Source: Panicum virgatum (lineage: Eukaryota > Streptophyta > Magnoliopsida > Poales > Poaceae). Taken from it: a stretch of DNA of 64,000 nt. Shown here piece after piece: positions 1-11,277 of this stretch. Every line of letters begins with the position of its first letter. Within the stretch, counting starts at the first letter, position 1. Made by a program: the position numbers and the translations under genes. The notes beneath the pieces were generated by a model that did not search any database, had not been told where the DNA came from, and saw only the letters and a program-made list of their open reading frames with translations. The stretch spans positions 40,606,470 to 40,670,469 of the forward strand of contig NC_053146.1 of the NCBI RefSeq assembly GCF_016808335.1. The letters are read 5' to 3'.

Positions 1-840
1 GTATAAATCCGTTACCTTCTTCCTCTATTCTCCACTGCTCACCAGCGCACTCCTCCGGTCGACCGCCGCCGCCCTCCATCTCCGCGCGCGCACTGTCGCA
101 TAGTCTGCGCGCACCACCGCTTCTCCTCTGCGCTCGGCCCGTTGCGTCGTCCGCCCGCTTCTCCCCCGCAACGCCACCTCCGCGAGCTCCGCCGCGCACG
201 CCGCCGTCGGACCTCGACGCCGTCGACCCTGCACAGCCTCCCCGCTTGAATCCAAGTCTCAGTGAGCAACCCTCTCTACCCCCCTGCACTCACGTACGCG
301 TTTGAACCCACGCTCTTGCCCAGAACCACCGGAACCCGTGCGCGCCGGCGAGCCCCGTCAAGCAGAGCCGCCCCTCGCCGTGGCAAGCCTCAGCCAAACC
401 CTAATCCGCCGCCCCGTTTGCCCAGACGAGTTCGCCGTCGCACGAACTCACTCCCAGGCCAAGCCCCGCTCATCTAGACCCCCGGAGGGCCGAGTTCGGC
501 CATCTCCGGCGAGCCCCGCTCCGTGCCGCCGCGGACAGAGCCGCCGGCGGGCGAGCGCCGCCGCTCCCGCGCGCAGAGTAGGTCCGGGCCGTTCGATCGG
601 CAACGGACGCGCCAAATTAGACCCAGCGTAACGCTTCGCTGGTCTTTTTGCTAAAGAGCCCTCGGGGTTTTCCCGAATTAACTCGCGGTCCACACTGCAG
701 TTCCAAAATTCCAAAGAGGCCATTTTTCTTCTATTTAGGACCCTAAGCTTTCTAGGTTTTGAACCTGCCGTCCAGCCCTCTTTTTTTTTCAATCTAGTCC
801 TCAAATCTAAGGTTTAATTATGATCTATCCCCTGGTTTCT
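1..840. other. GC-rich non-genic block, possible LTR or UTR remnant
   Basis: The sequence starts with a TATA-like stretch at 2-7, then runs about 600 bp very rich in CCG/GCC, then turns AT-rich near 640. Short overlapping open frames on both strands have no recognisable domain and look like composition artefacts. The order TATA, GC-rich block, AT-rich tail resembles the transcribed part of a grass LTR or the 5' region of the CACTA element to its right. I cannot decide between these because the left flank is missing. Confidence 0.3.
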
Positions 841-1551
841 TGCAAATAAGCCCTTAGAACCTTGTTTTAGCCATATCTTTAACATTTTGACTCATGTATT
901 TAGTTATTAGAGAGAATTTATTAGAGAGACTTGTATTTAGCCATATCTTTAACATTTTGACCCATGTTTCATCTTGCAAATAGTGTACAATGTTTTCATT
1001 ATATATAGTGTATAATTTAGTTATAGAATTTAGTTATTAGAGAGACTTTATTTAATCATGTATTTAAATAGAGAGTGAATAATGCTTGTATTTATGTATT
1101 TATCATGTATTTCTGTAACTCATGTATTTATCATGTAACTCGTGTAACGACGACGAGTAACGACGACGAGTAATTTCGTATTCGCTCTCTAACTCACGCA
1201 TTCGCCATCCCTCGACCCTCAACCCCGTTCCTCAACCCGGTTCCTCGACCCTCAACTCTCAACCCCGTTCCTCGACCCGGTTCCTCAATCTCGTTCCACG
1301 ACACACACACACACTGTCTAATACACTCTAACACACACACACACTCTCTCTCTCTCTCTCTAACACACTCTAACACAATTGTATAAAGTATCGACCCTCG
1401 AGACACACAAACACTCACACTAACACACACACAGACACACACACACACTCACTAACTCTCTCTCTCTTTCTCTGTCCCTCTAACATACACACACTCTCTC
1501 TCACACACGCATATTCGTTCAAAGAATTGAATTCTCCTGCTTTATTTAAGG
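841..1551. repeat. AT-rich and microsatellite-rich spacer
   Basis: There is no gene here. A 24-bp direct repeat (tagccatatctttaac...) lies at 868-891 and again at 938-961. At 1140-1300 short CGACGAG and CTCGACCCTCAAC units recur imperfectly. From about 1301 to 1510 the sequence is mostly CA and CT dinucleotide repeats. It lies immediately upstream of the first CACTA coding exon and is probably element-internal, but the CACTA 5' terminus was not found in the window. Confidence 0.5.
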
Positions 1552-4384
1552 ATGGACACATACACTAACACATTTTTACGGTTTCAGTTAAGGATGGACC
1601 CCTTTGGTGATGAGCAGGCCGCCGGGCAATACATGTTGGATGCAATAAACGAGGATACGAGGGCCAACACCACCCAGCCAATCGCTGAAGAAGATGCTCA
1701 GACAGCTGATTCGTTCCTGAATATGTCTGGAGATGCCGATGAAGAATATGATGACTTTGCGCCGCCGCCCAATCAATAGCAGCATGTTCCAGTACGAATC
1801 TTAAAACTATATGCATGGTGACTTCGGTAGATTAGTTTTGCGATTAACATATCTTTTCTGTAATTTAGTCGACCTCCGCATCGACTTCGTTGAGCCAGTC
1901 AAAAGGGAGACGCCGGCCAACCAAGAAAATGGAGGGAAGACAGGTCGTCACAGAAGTGGACGCAGAGGGCTGTCCAAGTGCTCCAGAGGATGCTAGCACA
2001 AAATTTGTCAACCAATGTGGGGTTATTGTTCGGGCAAGAATTCCGATCACCACAAGACTATGGAAAACGACCAAACCCGAAGAACAGCAACACGCCGTGC
2101 CTGCACATCAGAAGGAAATGCTATGGGCAGAACTCAAGGATATGTTCACTCTTTCTGAATGAGTTGACCAAGAACTTGTGAAGAAATGTGCATTGAGAAA
2201 GATGGCCCTTGCCTTTGCAACTTTCAAGAACAAGTTGTACACCAATTACATCAAGAAGGATAAGAAGCCGAACTGGGACGATCTTCCTCAGGTTAAACCA
2301 TACTAGGAGGAGTTCAAACAATACAAACTATCAGAGGAAGCCCAAAAAAAATCTGAACAAGCCAAGGTGAATGCAGCAAATAAGAAGTACAGCCACCACC
2401 TTGGGGCTGCCGGGTACAAGAAGTCAGTTAAAAAATGGCAGAAGATGGAGCAGGACCTTATGGATAGAGGCATCAGGCCGATGACTTGGGATTGGCCGGA
2501 TAGATCCAAGTGGTGGTTATTTGCTAATGGCGTGACACTAAACCAGTTGGATGCAAGTTTGGTCGTGCCCGAGCATATGGAAGAAGTGTCCCGCGATCTA
2601 GTCACTGCAATAGATGAGACTCAACAAGGAACATTCCATCCTCAAAGGGAGAATGATGAGCTGACAAGGGCATTAAAGAATTCAGAACACCCTGGACGAG
2701 CCCGCGGCATCGGCATGGTCCCATGGAAAGTTGCTTGGGCCGGAGATCCCTCTTACAAGACTCACCGAAAGAGCAGAGCCGAACAGGAAGAGAAACTTTG
2801 TGCCATAGAAGAAAAGATGAACAAGAAGGTTGCGTCCTTAGAATCTCAGATGGACGCCAGGGTCAATGAGGCGGTGCAGCTAGCTCTGAGCAAAAGGGGC
2901 ACTGCCGGGTCGCACCCGGATGTTGTGATAAGCCCGGCCTCTCAGCAAAGCAGCAGGTGTGCATCCACAGCGGCGCCCGACGTACAAGCGGAAAAGCAAC
3001 CCCAGATTGAGCCAACGGCGGTAGATGACCAGAGGTATCCAGTGGATGATGTCACCATGCCGACACCGTGCGAGCTTCATGTGCGAGCAAGAAATATATC
3101 CATTCATGTCGCATACGGGTCAGCCCTACCCCTGAATCCTTCTACTACAATTCATGGAAGGCCGATACCCCCTGGCTACACCTCCGTCACAGTCGAGCAG
3201 ATAGTTGGAAACAATGAGGATCTTGAGCTCGACTTCGTTGGAGGGGATGGAGAGAAGACATTGGGAGACGCACTGCACGGGGTCGTTCTATGGCGCAAGG
3301 CCGACATCAAACTTACTGCAAGCACAACGGCTCCCGTGCAGACTGATCGCCCGTCTCCGCGGCCTACCTCACCGCCGTCCCCACTGCCACCTCCTTCACC
3401 ACCGTCTCCGCCGGCGCAAAGGGCTACGAGTACTCCAACTCCTCCTGCACTAGAAAAGGGAAAGAAAAAGGCTGCATCCCTCCCAGCGGCTGGACCCTCA
3501 AAGAAGAAGCAGAAAACAGTCGAAAGACAATTAACCTACGAGAAAACCGCTGAGGAGTTGGAAGAGGAGACTACTCGATATATAAATGAACAATTGAAGC
3601 CTAAAGTCCCCCCGCCGAGGGAAAATATACCTCTAGAACTAGGGAAAAAGCTTCTCGCAAACCTAGACAACCCACCAAAACCGAAAAGCTTATCCTCGGA
3701 CTATGATCGTACTCTGACAAAGGCACACAAGGTGAGAAATCTAAAGAAAAAATGTGGCAAGACCATTCCTCAGCTTGGCACACAACAAAAAGAACTCGAG
3801 CCCCTCCGGGTGCTAGGGTTGCCACTCCTACACCCGACGGACGTACAACTCCAGGCGGACCTACAGGCCGCAATATTTCTTTCTGAAACTGGATTAACGC
3901 TAGAGGAGGCAACAGGGCATGTGGAGGCAAAAAAAATCCCTGTCGCTCGCGCTATTACTCCATTCCAGCATAGAAAACCTTTTGTCACCGAGGAAGAGGA
4001 GAAAAGTCTAGGCACGTAGATGTTCAATTTGCATAGATGGTACCTGCGAATGGCGAAAGACGAAGGGAAAATGTTTGGAGTCAAGTATCGTGACCATGAT
4101 TTCTTCCGCGGGGAGGACGACTTCTGGGTGTACTTCCAAAATTCATATCACATTTACCATCGACAAGCCCTCGACGCCTCTATCATCACCATTTGGGTTT
4201 TGTAAGTATCACTTACCTCTACATTAATACCTTTTGTTAACAAGAACATAATTATATGTGTGCATTATAAAATTTCTATTGCATCGTTTAGACAGGAGAC
4301 CCAAAGAAGCCGAAAACATGGATGGCACCATCAGATCGGCTTCATGTCTCCTTTGCTAGTCAACCAGAAATTGATCAACGAAAG
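1552..4384 (+). pseudogene. CACTA transposase_24/Ulp1-type protein, 5' part, broken
   Basis: An acidic first exon (ATG 1552 or 1594) reads to about 1793. After a short intron a basic segment starts near 1870. The region 2320-2560 carries the transposase_24 signature (NAANKKY, HHLGAAGYK, KWQKME, WDWPDRSKWW). A coiled coil follows (about 2770-2890), then a Pro-rich linker (3340-3440) and a Lys/Glu-rich segment. From 4020 the Ulp1 amino-terminal part begins (NLHRWYL, DFFRG, IYHRQALD), with a donor site after 4201 and a further exon near 4292-4384. Four in-frame stops (TAG 1777, TGA 2160, TAG 2304, TAG 4017) mean it cannot make full-length protein. The open run 2367-4019 is 550 codons. Confidence 0.75.
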
Positions 4385-5805
4385 TGTTGACGCTCCTTAG
4401 CGCCCCCGATTTATATACCGCAAGCGCACGGTTTCGTGTAGCTATTCCCTTAGAGTATTCCCCCAAGGTTTATCAATCCATGGAACCAAAGAGACAAGAA
4501 ACAATCTACTAACATAGAGATTTCTTTGTGTTGATGTGGTGTAAAACGAATCTAATCTACTAAAAACGACAAACACCGAAGGTAGCGAGAGAAAGTTAGA
4601 GATAACCAATCTAGATCACCTAGATCATGCATATGTTGTAGTTCTAGCTAGATAAAGTGTAGTAAGGTAGATGTGAATCTCAATGAAAAGCCTCTTTAAA
4701 CCCAAAATCTCCAATCCGATCCCTCGATACTCCGTCTACTCTGTGGAGTCGGCCTGTCATGACGCCCCCCTTTTGAACGAAATACCCTGAAGCAAGTCAA
4801 ACCCCCTTTGGTAGTTCCGTCATGAACCTCTAGCCACCATGACTACAAGATCATGCTAAGCGATCTATCTCGATAATAGATCTAGGATGAAGCGAACCCA
4901 AATAAAAGAACGAAATCGAAAGAGAGAACATGGTCGCTAAACATTCGGAATCACAAATAACTTCACCATGAATGATAGTACATCACAAGATCACAACCGG
5001 GGCCCTACCTTGATCTTGATGATCCTAGCTCCAGAACTCCGACGTGGTCTTCCTTCCAAGGTTCCCACGTCGGCTAGGACGAACCCTAGACAACTAGCAC
5101 GACCCTCGGCACTCCGAGAGGTGTCCCTCTATCTTCTCTGCTCCTTGACGTCGTCTCCCGAATTGATCTCTGCGTGAACCTTGGGGAGGGGTCTTTAAAT
5201 AGCCTCAGGGAACCCTCGGTCAAAGGGGAGGTCGAACCGACCTAAAAAAGGGCTGGGCCGGCCGGCCCAATGAGCCTAGGCCGGCCGGCCTGGCTCTTTC
5301 CTTCGCCGGCTCGTGTTCATCTTTCTCCCCAAGTCTCCTAGAATCTTCTAGAGTTTATGTCTTTCATGATTGCACCCCATTAGACGTCGTTATCTTCGAG
5401 ATTTCTTCGAGGAGAAAGATAGGATGGAAAATCCTTCCTTAAATATCTCTTTACTTTGCTTAGCCCTGAAGTATCTTGATCTTATCTTGTGGGCTTTGTC
5501 TTTTGGGCTTCATTGGAGGGTGGATGTGCATGAATGGGCCTCTAATCATCACGGCCTTCGATCCTTTGTTCGGGCTTTGGCCTTTGTCTTTCTTCGTGTC
5601 ATTGCGTGATCGTGGGCCTCGCCATTTCATGCTCCAAAATTGGTCAAAAACCTGCAAAAACGAAGTACCTCCAAAATATATGTGCAAATGCGAAAAACGA
5701 CCAATAATTGGGCCGAGGTTAGGATGGTTAGTGATTCTGATATTAAATTCATGCCATTATCAAAGTTAAATAGGGGGTAAAATGGATACTTAAGGAGCGC
5801 CAACA
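4385..5805 (-). repeat. 3' LTR of Athila-type element
   Basis: This 1421-bp repeat is near-identical to 27743-29162, starts TGTTGACGCT on the + strand and ends GCGCCAACA. The short terminal inverted repeat places both boundaries. It contains two adjacent perfect palindromes based on GGCCGGCC at 5255-5268 and 5278-5291. Open frames inside it are not coding evidence, since they recur in the other LTR with scattered substitutions. Confidence 0.9.
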
Positions 5806-5815
5806 TTCCCCCCAT
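5806..5815 (-). other. Polypurine tract of Athila-type element
   Basis: On the - strand GCATGGGGGGAA lies directly before the 3' LTR start TGTTGGCG. This is the expected plus-strand primer position for a Ty3-gypsy element and fixes the inner LTR boundary. Confidence 0.8.
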
Positions 5816-5963
5816 GCTTAAACCTTACTCGTCCTCGAGTAAGTCTTTGATAAAAATCAGCGCTGCCTTTCAGTGTCCAATCCCTGCACTTGATCATACA
5901 CGAGAAAACACAATGCTCCCAAAAAATATTTTGTAGTTAATAGTTTAACTTGTAACCAGCTTT

Positions 5964-7669
5964 TTCAATGTGGAAGGTAGATACAAGTTAAATGCTTCCC
6001 CACAATTATTAAGCACATGCTCTAAAAATTAAACAAGTCTCAGAATTAAGAAAGTAAATTCCATAAGTAATGCTAAACCAAGATCAATAATTTAAACCTC
6101 ATTGCAATTTGCTCATGGAAACTCTCAGCTCATCTTGTCTCTCAAACTTGCTAGAACTACCTCCTTTCTTTCTCTCATATGTATGTGTGAGGCTTTATCT
6201 GAAGCTCTGGAAAGGTTAGTCCTAATCAAAAGATGTTATAATCAAGATATTATCAAAACAAGAAATACTTCTTATGGATTTACCGAGACTCGTCAAAAAG
6301 ACCATTGGAAAATAATTTCTTTGTGGAGAGGGAGAGAATGGAACACACACTTTAGATGGTGGATATGTGCAAATGGCAACGGTTGATCTCAAGGCACGAC
6401 TGAAGTCCTTGTTATCGGATTGCACATGGTTGGAATAATTGAGTATAGAATAATCTTCAAAGTATCTGGAGTTTAATGAAGCAAACGGAACCGAGGAGCT
6501 TTTCATCATCATTCATTTTTTTTTCTTTTCTCTCTTCCTCTTTTTTTTCTTTCTTTTTTTTTGCTCCTCAGAACCATTGGCAACATAATGCACTTACTCC
6601 ACCTCCCCCCCCATGCTTGAACGTTTGCTTGTCCTCAAGCAATGAAGTGATGATAACTTGATGGAGTGAGTGCACAAAACCTTTATCAATTCTCTAGACT
6701 TAACTTTGGAATTCAAGGGAGCATCTCCTCGTGAAAGATTGAAGCCAACAGAGGAGGAAAAGGGGCAGGCCGGCCGGCCTAGGGGTGTTGGACCGGTCGG
6801 CCTACTGGCTGTAGGCCTCCACTTCTTCTAATTTTTCTTCTGCGAACTCTTTGATGCTTCCCAAGCTTATGTTTTATTGAATTTTGCTCTTGATTCCACT
6901 GTTTTGACGTCGAAATAAATATATACTCAATATATAGGTTGTGGTCAAGGAGGTGTTTCACAAAAAGATGTTTTTGGTTAAGGGTGGATATCTAGCGAGG
7001 TTTGCGATGTTCCCGGTATAGAAACTCACAATACATAGATAAAATGGCTAGCAAAAGAGAGATACGCAAAAATACGGAATGGTCAGCTTCTTAGTCTCGT
7101 ACCAAAGAAGATGAATCCTGAATTAATTCACCTGAAAATAATTCTTGCTCTATGGTTTGTTATGATATATCATTTAGGCTTGTAGAAGGGTAGAGCAATT
7201 GCAAAAGGTATCATTGACAAGGTTAGCTTAGAATTAAATCCAAATTAAATTTTCCTTGACAAGCTTAAGTAAGAGAGCAAGAATAAAAGATATGGGTCTT
7301 AATCTATCATAACCTCCACAATTGAATTAGCCGGCATTTAATTAATTTTCAGATCATGTTAGAGAGAGCATTAGTTTAATCATGCATAAACCAAGCACAA
7401 GAAAGTAGACAAAGCGGCAACAATCATCATATTTTAACATGGCACAAACTTTCTATCATCATCGCTAACCATAACATTAAAGCATGGGTGATGCATTTAT
7501 TTATCATGGTGATGAAAGCAAAAGAAAACAATTTGCACACATGCTGAAAAATAAAAACAGAAAAATTGCTACGCACACACAAGCTTGCACACATGCTGAA
7601 AATAAATGAAAGGAAATAGAAAAATCCAAACCACATGTGCGAGCATTTTATTCATGGTCATGCCGTCGA
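5964..7669. other. Non-coding 3' internal region of Athila-type element
   Basis: The sequence is AT-rich with no supported gene. It holds a T/C-rich tract at about 6508-6570, a second PPT-like module at 6600-6640 (CCCCCCCCATGCTTGAAC), and a GGCCGGCC palindrome at 6767-6780. The short open frames show no domain. Confidence 0.6.
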
Positions 7670-9328
7670 TCAATCTCCTTGATTGGCTCTTGCGTTGTAT
7701 CCTTGGTCATAATATTGCTGAAATACTCCTCCATTAAATTGTTCCGATGGCGCCAGGCCTAGAAGTCCCATTTGATATGCAATTCCCGCAGTTCCATCTT
7801 CTAGTTGGGTTGTATGCCTCCGGATGGCGTCTATATCTTCCATGTTTCTTCTCGCATAGGCACTCATGATTCTCATTCCTTGTTCCGGTTGAGGGAGGTC
7901 AAAATATTGTGCTCCAAATGACGGGTCGGGCATCTCTCCTTGGTATGACGAGGGTGGGTAGCCGTAGTTGCTAAATATTGGCGGTGCCACCGGAGTGTGC
8001 CCACATGCTTGTTCTTGGCTTCCGTCCCATTGACTCGTCCATCCTTGCGGGTATCCCTGTCCACTTGATGCACCTTGAAATTCATTCCTCCAATAAGCGG
8101 AACTTGGCGGTGGAAGGTTTACTTCCAAGTCTTCTTGTTGTGCCGATGCCGATGTCCCTTCAATTAGCCTTCCTCTTTTTGATTTCTTCACCTTTTTTCC
8201 AATATTTTCAACTCGCCAATCAGTCCTCCCTCTTACAAATAATTTCAGCCTTTGATCGGGGAGGGAAATATCCATCTCAGAAATAGTGAATCCTTTCTTT
8301 TCATCCCCTCCGATATAATAGCCTTACCTCAAATGTTCAATCCCAATATCTCTTCCCGGGACATAAAATTTTTGGATCACTCGTAACCTCGGATTCATGG
8401 CTCGGGCTATCATTGTGAGATAACATCCCGAACTAACTTCTCCTGTGCCGGATGATGCTTCACAAAGCCACTTTTCAACCATGATGTAGGTGGGATCAAT
8501 TACTTGCTTCTTCACCAATGCAGCATACATCCAATTTAATTCTTGGTCGGCGACCTTCGATTCTCTCATCCTCCCGAGAATTCTCTTGCTCAACCAAGAG
8601 TTGAATATTTGGAGGGTCACATTACTTATATTTTTTCTTTGGCGGTTGACATCTTTTGCTATTTTTGTCCAAAATTCATCAAGCTCTCCATCTTCAACTT
8701 GCACCATTTCATATGCATTACTTTTGAATCCGAGCAAACTTTCTATTTCTCCATAGGTGATTACTTTCTCTTCATTCTTGAGCCTAAATTTCAGACATGG
8801 AACTTCTTCATCATCCACCACTTCCGTTGATTTTTCTAAAGTCATGAACATCTCAAGAGCCACTTCTTCTTGCATATCTACCGTGACACCGTCGGAAAAT
8901 AATTTCCAAACGATGTTCTCCAAGAGCTCATAGATGTCATGATGAAATCCCAGCTTCACCAATGCTTCATCATCAAAATCATAATTTGCTCGCAGTCTTC
9001 CCTTCATGAACTTGAGCCTTTCTTCTTCTTCCTTCGACAAGATAATAAACCCATATTCTGAATTCTTGGGCTTGTATGGTGGTGGTGCGGATGACCTTTG
9101 CGAACACCGTGGAGGAGGTGGCATCCCTTCGGTGAATCTCATGGAGGAGCTTCTCGGGTCTCTCATCCCACCAAGGAGCAACATGTCGCTCCTTGGTGCG
9201 GGGCTGTCTTCCTCCATGCTCCGGGGAGACTCGTAGACCGAGCGCCTCCACGAAGAACTTGGCGATGCGTCGGATGTTGATGAACGCGTCCTTCTCCTCC
9301 CGGTGATGAACTTCATGAGGCCACTCAT
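7670..9328 (-). pseudogene. Athila-type extra ORF (retrotransposon ORF-1-like), one premature stop
   Basis: This reads from ATG 9328. An Arg/Ser/Pro-rich amino-terminal region (about 1-100) is followed by a folded part of about 230 residues with features typical of the Athila ORF-1 family (LGFHHDIYELLENI, YGEIESLLGF, SGCYLTMIARAMNP). A TAA at 8324-8326 interrupts the frame. The same frame continues for another 217 codons to 7670, through a Gln/Tyr/Gly/Pro-rich tail. Such ORFs lie between pol and the 3' LTR in Athila elements, where they have been called env-like, but no signal peptide or membrane segment is seen here. Its function is unknown. Confidence 0.65.
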
Positions 9329-10728
9329 GGTGACTCCTTGCTACACACACTCAAAAACAAACACAATATATCGAAGAGTGGAACAAACTAGGAATTGTGG
9401 TGAATTTTCTGAGATTTTTGGAGTAGATTTTGGTGGACGAATTTTTTAGGGCTCTAACTGATGTTTCTGGGCGAAGAACTTGAAGAACATAAGCAAGAAA
9501 CTGAGTGAGGAGTATACCTGCCAAAGGGGAGCACCAGAGGGGTTAAATAGGGGCCAGGCCGGCCGGCCTAGGGCCTTGGGGCCAGCCGGCCTAGGGGATT
9601 CATGGCTCCTCTCCACTTCAATTTTCTCTAGTGGCTTCCTTGTGCAATTATTCGCTTGTCCAGTACATCTTGCATGCTTTGCACCGTCCAAATCCTGTGA
9701 ACCACTCCTTCTTTGTCTTTGATGTCCACTTGCAACATTATTTCTCCACTTTGTGTCATTCACCTTGTCCCATGCTTCATCATGCATCACATGGTGCCAT
9801 CTTTGCTGAAAATCACATGTCCTTCCCTGCATGGCTGCTCCCTCCTTTGAATTATTTGCATGTGGTGGTAGGTAGAGAGCACTACTCTTTCCCGTGAACT
9901 CACTTTGATCAATGGGTGTTAATCAAGCACATAAACCCTCTCCAAGTCATGCTTAGATGTTTAATCCTCCTCTAACTTCGAAATTTCAGAATTGACTCAA
10001 AACATGCAATGAGTTTAAATGAATAATTAGGGGGGGATTGAAACATCTTTACATTTGTAAGTCGAAAAATATTTCCCGACTACATTAATTTTGATTGCAC
10101 CGAAACCGTTCACTTTCATGAATTGATAGCGAACAATCTCGAATTCAACCGTGGGTCTAGGGTTTAGGTTCTAATTTTTGCCAAAATGAGGGAGAGAATT
10201 TTGAAAAAGAGAATAATTAAAGTTAGAAAAATTCTAATCCTATGGTGATGAAAACTGAAAATTCTCTCTATGTTTGTGCGAACCTACGCGTCAAGAATTT
10301 AACTAATATAAACATAGCGCGGCTCTACTCGTGTGTTTTATCTCTACTTGATCCGGCCATCATGGAGAGGACGGTCGCCAAAAATAGGTATGGAATTTTG
10401 TATGTGGCTTTCTCAAGAAGAGGCAAATAAATAATAGGATGGCTCATGTCATTAGTTTAGAATAAGAGATAACATCGGAATGACTGAGCAAATAAAATCC
10501 AAATCGAATTGTTTGACCGAACTACCAATTGTTCAAAAGTATATCATGTTCTTGCGTAGCAAAATTCTAGACTCACTTACCTAAACCTTTCGCGGGTTGT
10601 CCTCCCGGCAGCTTATTCTTGACTCGACGAACAGGTTGAACTCCCGGCAGCTTTATTCTAGACTCGATGAACGGGTTGCCTCCCGCGAAGCGCTTCGTTT
10701 ATAGTCTATAGCTAGACTTTCTTCTTCT
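9329..10728. other. Non-coding spacer of Athila-type element
   Basis: No supported gene. A GGCCGGCC palindrome lies at 9556-9569 with a degenerate second copy at 9578-9595. At 10590-10700 two imperfect copies of a CTCCCGGCAGCTTTATTCT / GACTCGA-GAACGGGTTG module occur next to the end of the protease frame. Reverse transcriptase and integrase would be expected here in an autonomous element and are absent. Confidence 0.6.
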
Positions 10729-11277
10729 TCACTTCGGACCAACGCTCAGTGATGGCGTTGTAGTCTTGGGTACCCACTTCCGCACAATCCTTGGTGCGGG
10801 TTTGTCTTCTACGTTAGTCGTCTTTTTGGTCTTCACAGGCGGGCCTTTAGCTTTCTTCTTGACGGGTGCAACGATCTTCTTTGTCGCGATGGACGCGACG
10901 ACTTCTATCTCCTTCTTCGCTTCCTTCTTGTTCGGCTCCTCTTCTTTCTTTGGCTTCTCCTTTGTGACACGGCGGTGAGGCGGAACATATTTGACATTGA
11001 TCATGTTGCATACCTCGAGGCGTGGACGAAACTTGAATTCGCTTGTGGTGCCATTGATGTCGAACTTTATCTCCCCCTTGCCAACGTCGATGTTTGCCCT
11101 TGCGGTCTTGAGGAAAGGCCTCCCAAGTATGAGAGGCGCCTTGCTCCCTTCTCCCATATCGAGAATCACAAAGTCAACGGGGACTAAGTGTTCTCCAATC
11201 TTCACGGGCACGTCTTCGGCGATTCCCAAAAGATAGCGAACGGAATTGTCCGCTAACTCTAGGCACATGGCCGTGGG
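10729..11277 (-). pseudogene. Retrotransposon protease region, C-terminal part, split by LARD
   Basis: The frame enters at the LARD junction and reads (CLELADNSVRYLLGIAEDVP, VDFVILDMGE, LILGRPFLKTA) through the C-terminal half of the retropepsin seen in Athila/Tat elements. A Lys/Glu-rich tail then ends at a stop at 10729. The amino-terminal half with the active-site DLGA motif is at 25516-25600, so an insertion separates the two halves by 14.2 kb. No RT domain follows, unlike in autonomous relatives. Confidence 0.75.
11273..11277. repeat. Target site duplication GTGGG, left copy
   Basis: GTGGG precedes the 5' LTR and recurs at 25511-25515 right after the 3' LTR. The duplication lies within the protease frame of the Athila-type element. 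Confidence 0.9.

Noticed and set aside
1410..1430. CACTA string in the microsatellite as the left transposon end
   Set aside because: It sits inside CA repeats and lacks the following CTGGAAAAA that matches the right terminus.
1194..1448. Cys/Val-rich 84-codon frame on the - strand
   Set aside because: It is the translation of CA/GT repeats.
5806..5958. First guess that the Athila-type LTRs extend to about 5958 and 29314
   Set aside because: Sequence identity does continue there, but the TGTTGGCG/CGTCAACA terminal repeat and the PPT place the true LTR boundary at 5805/29162. The rest is a separate duplication.
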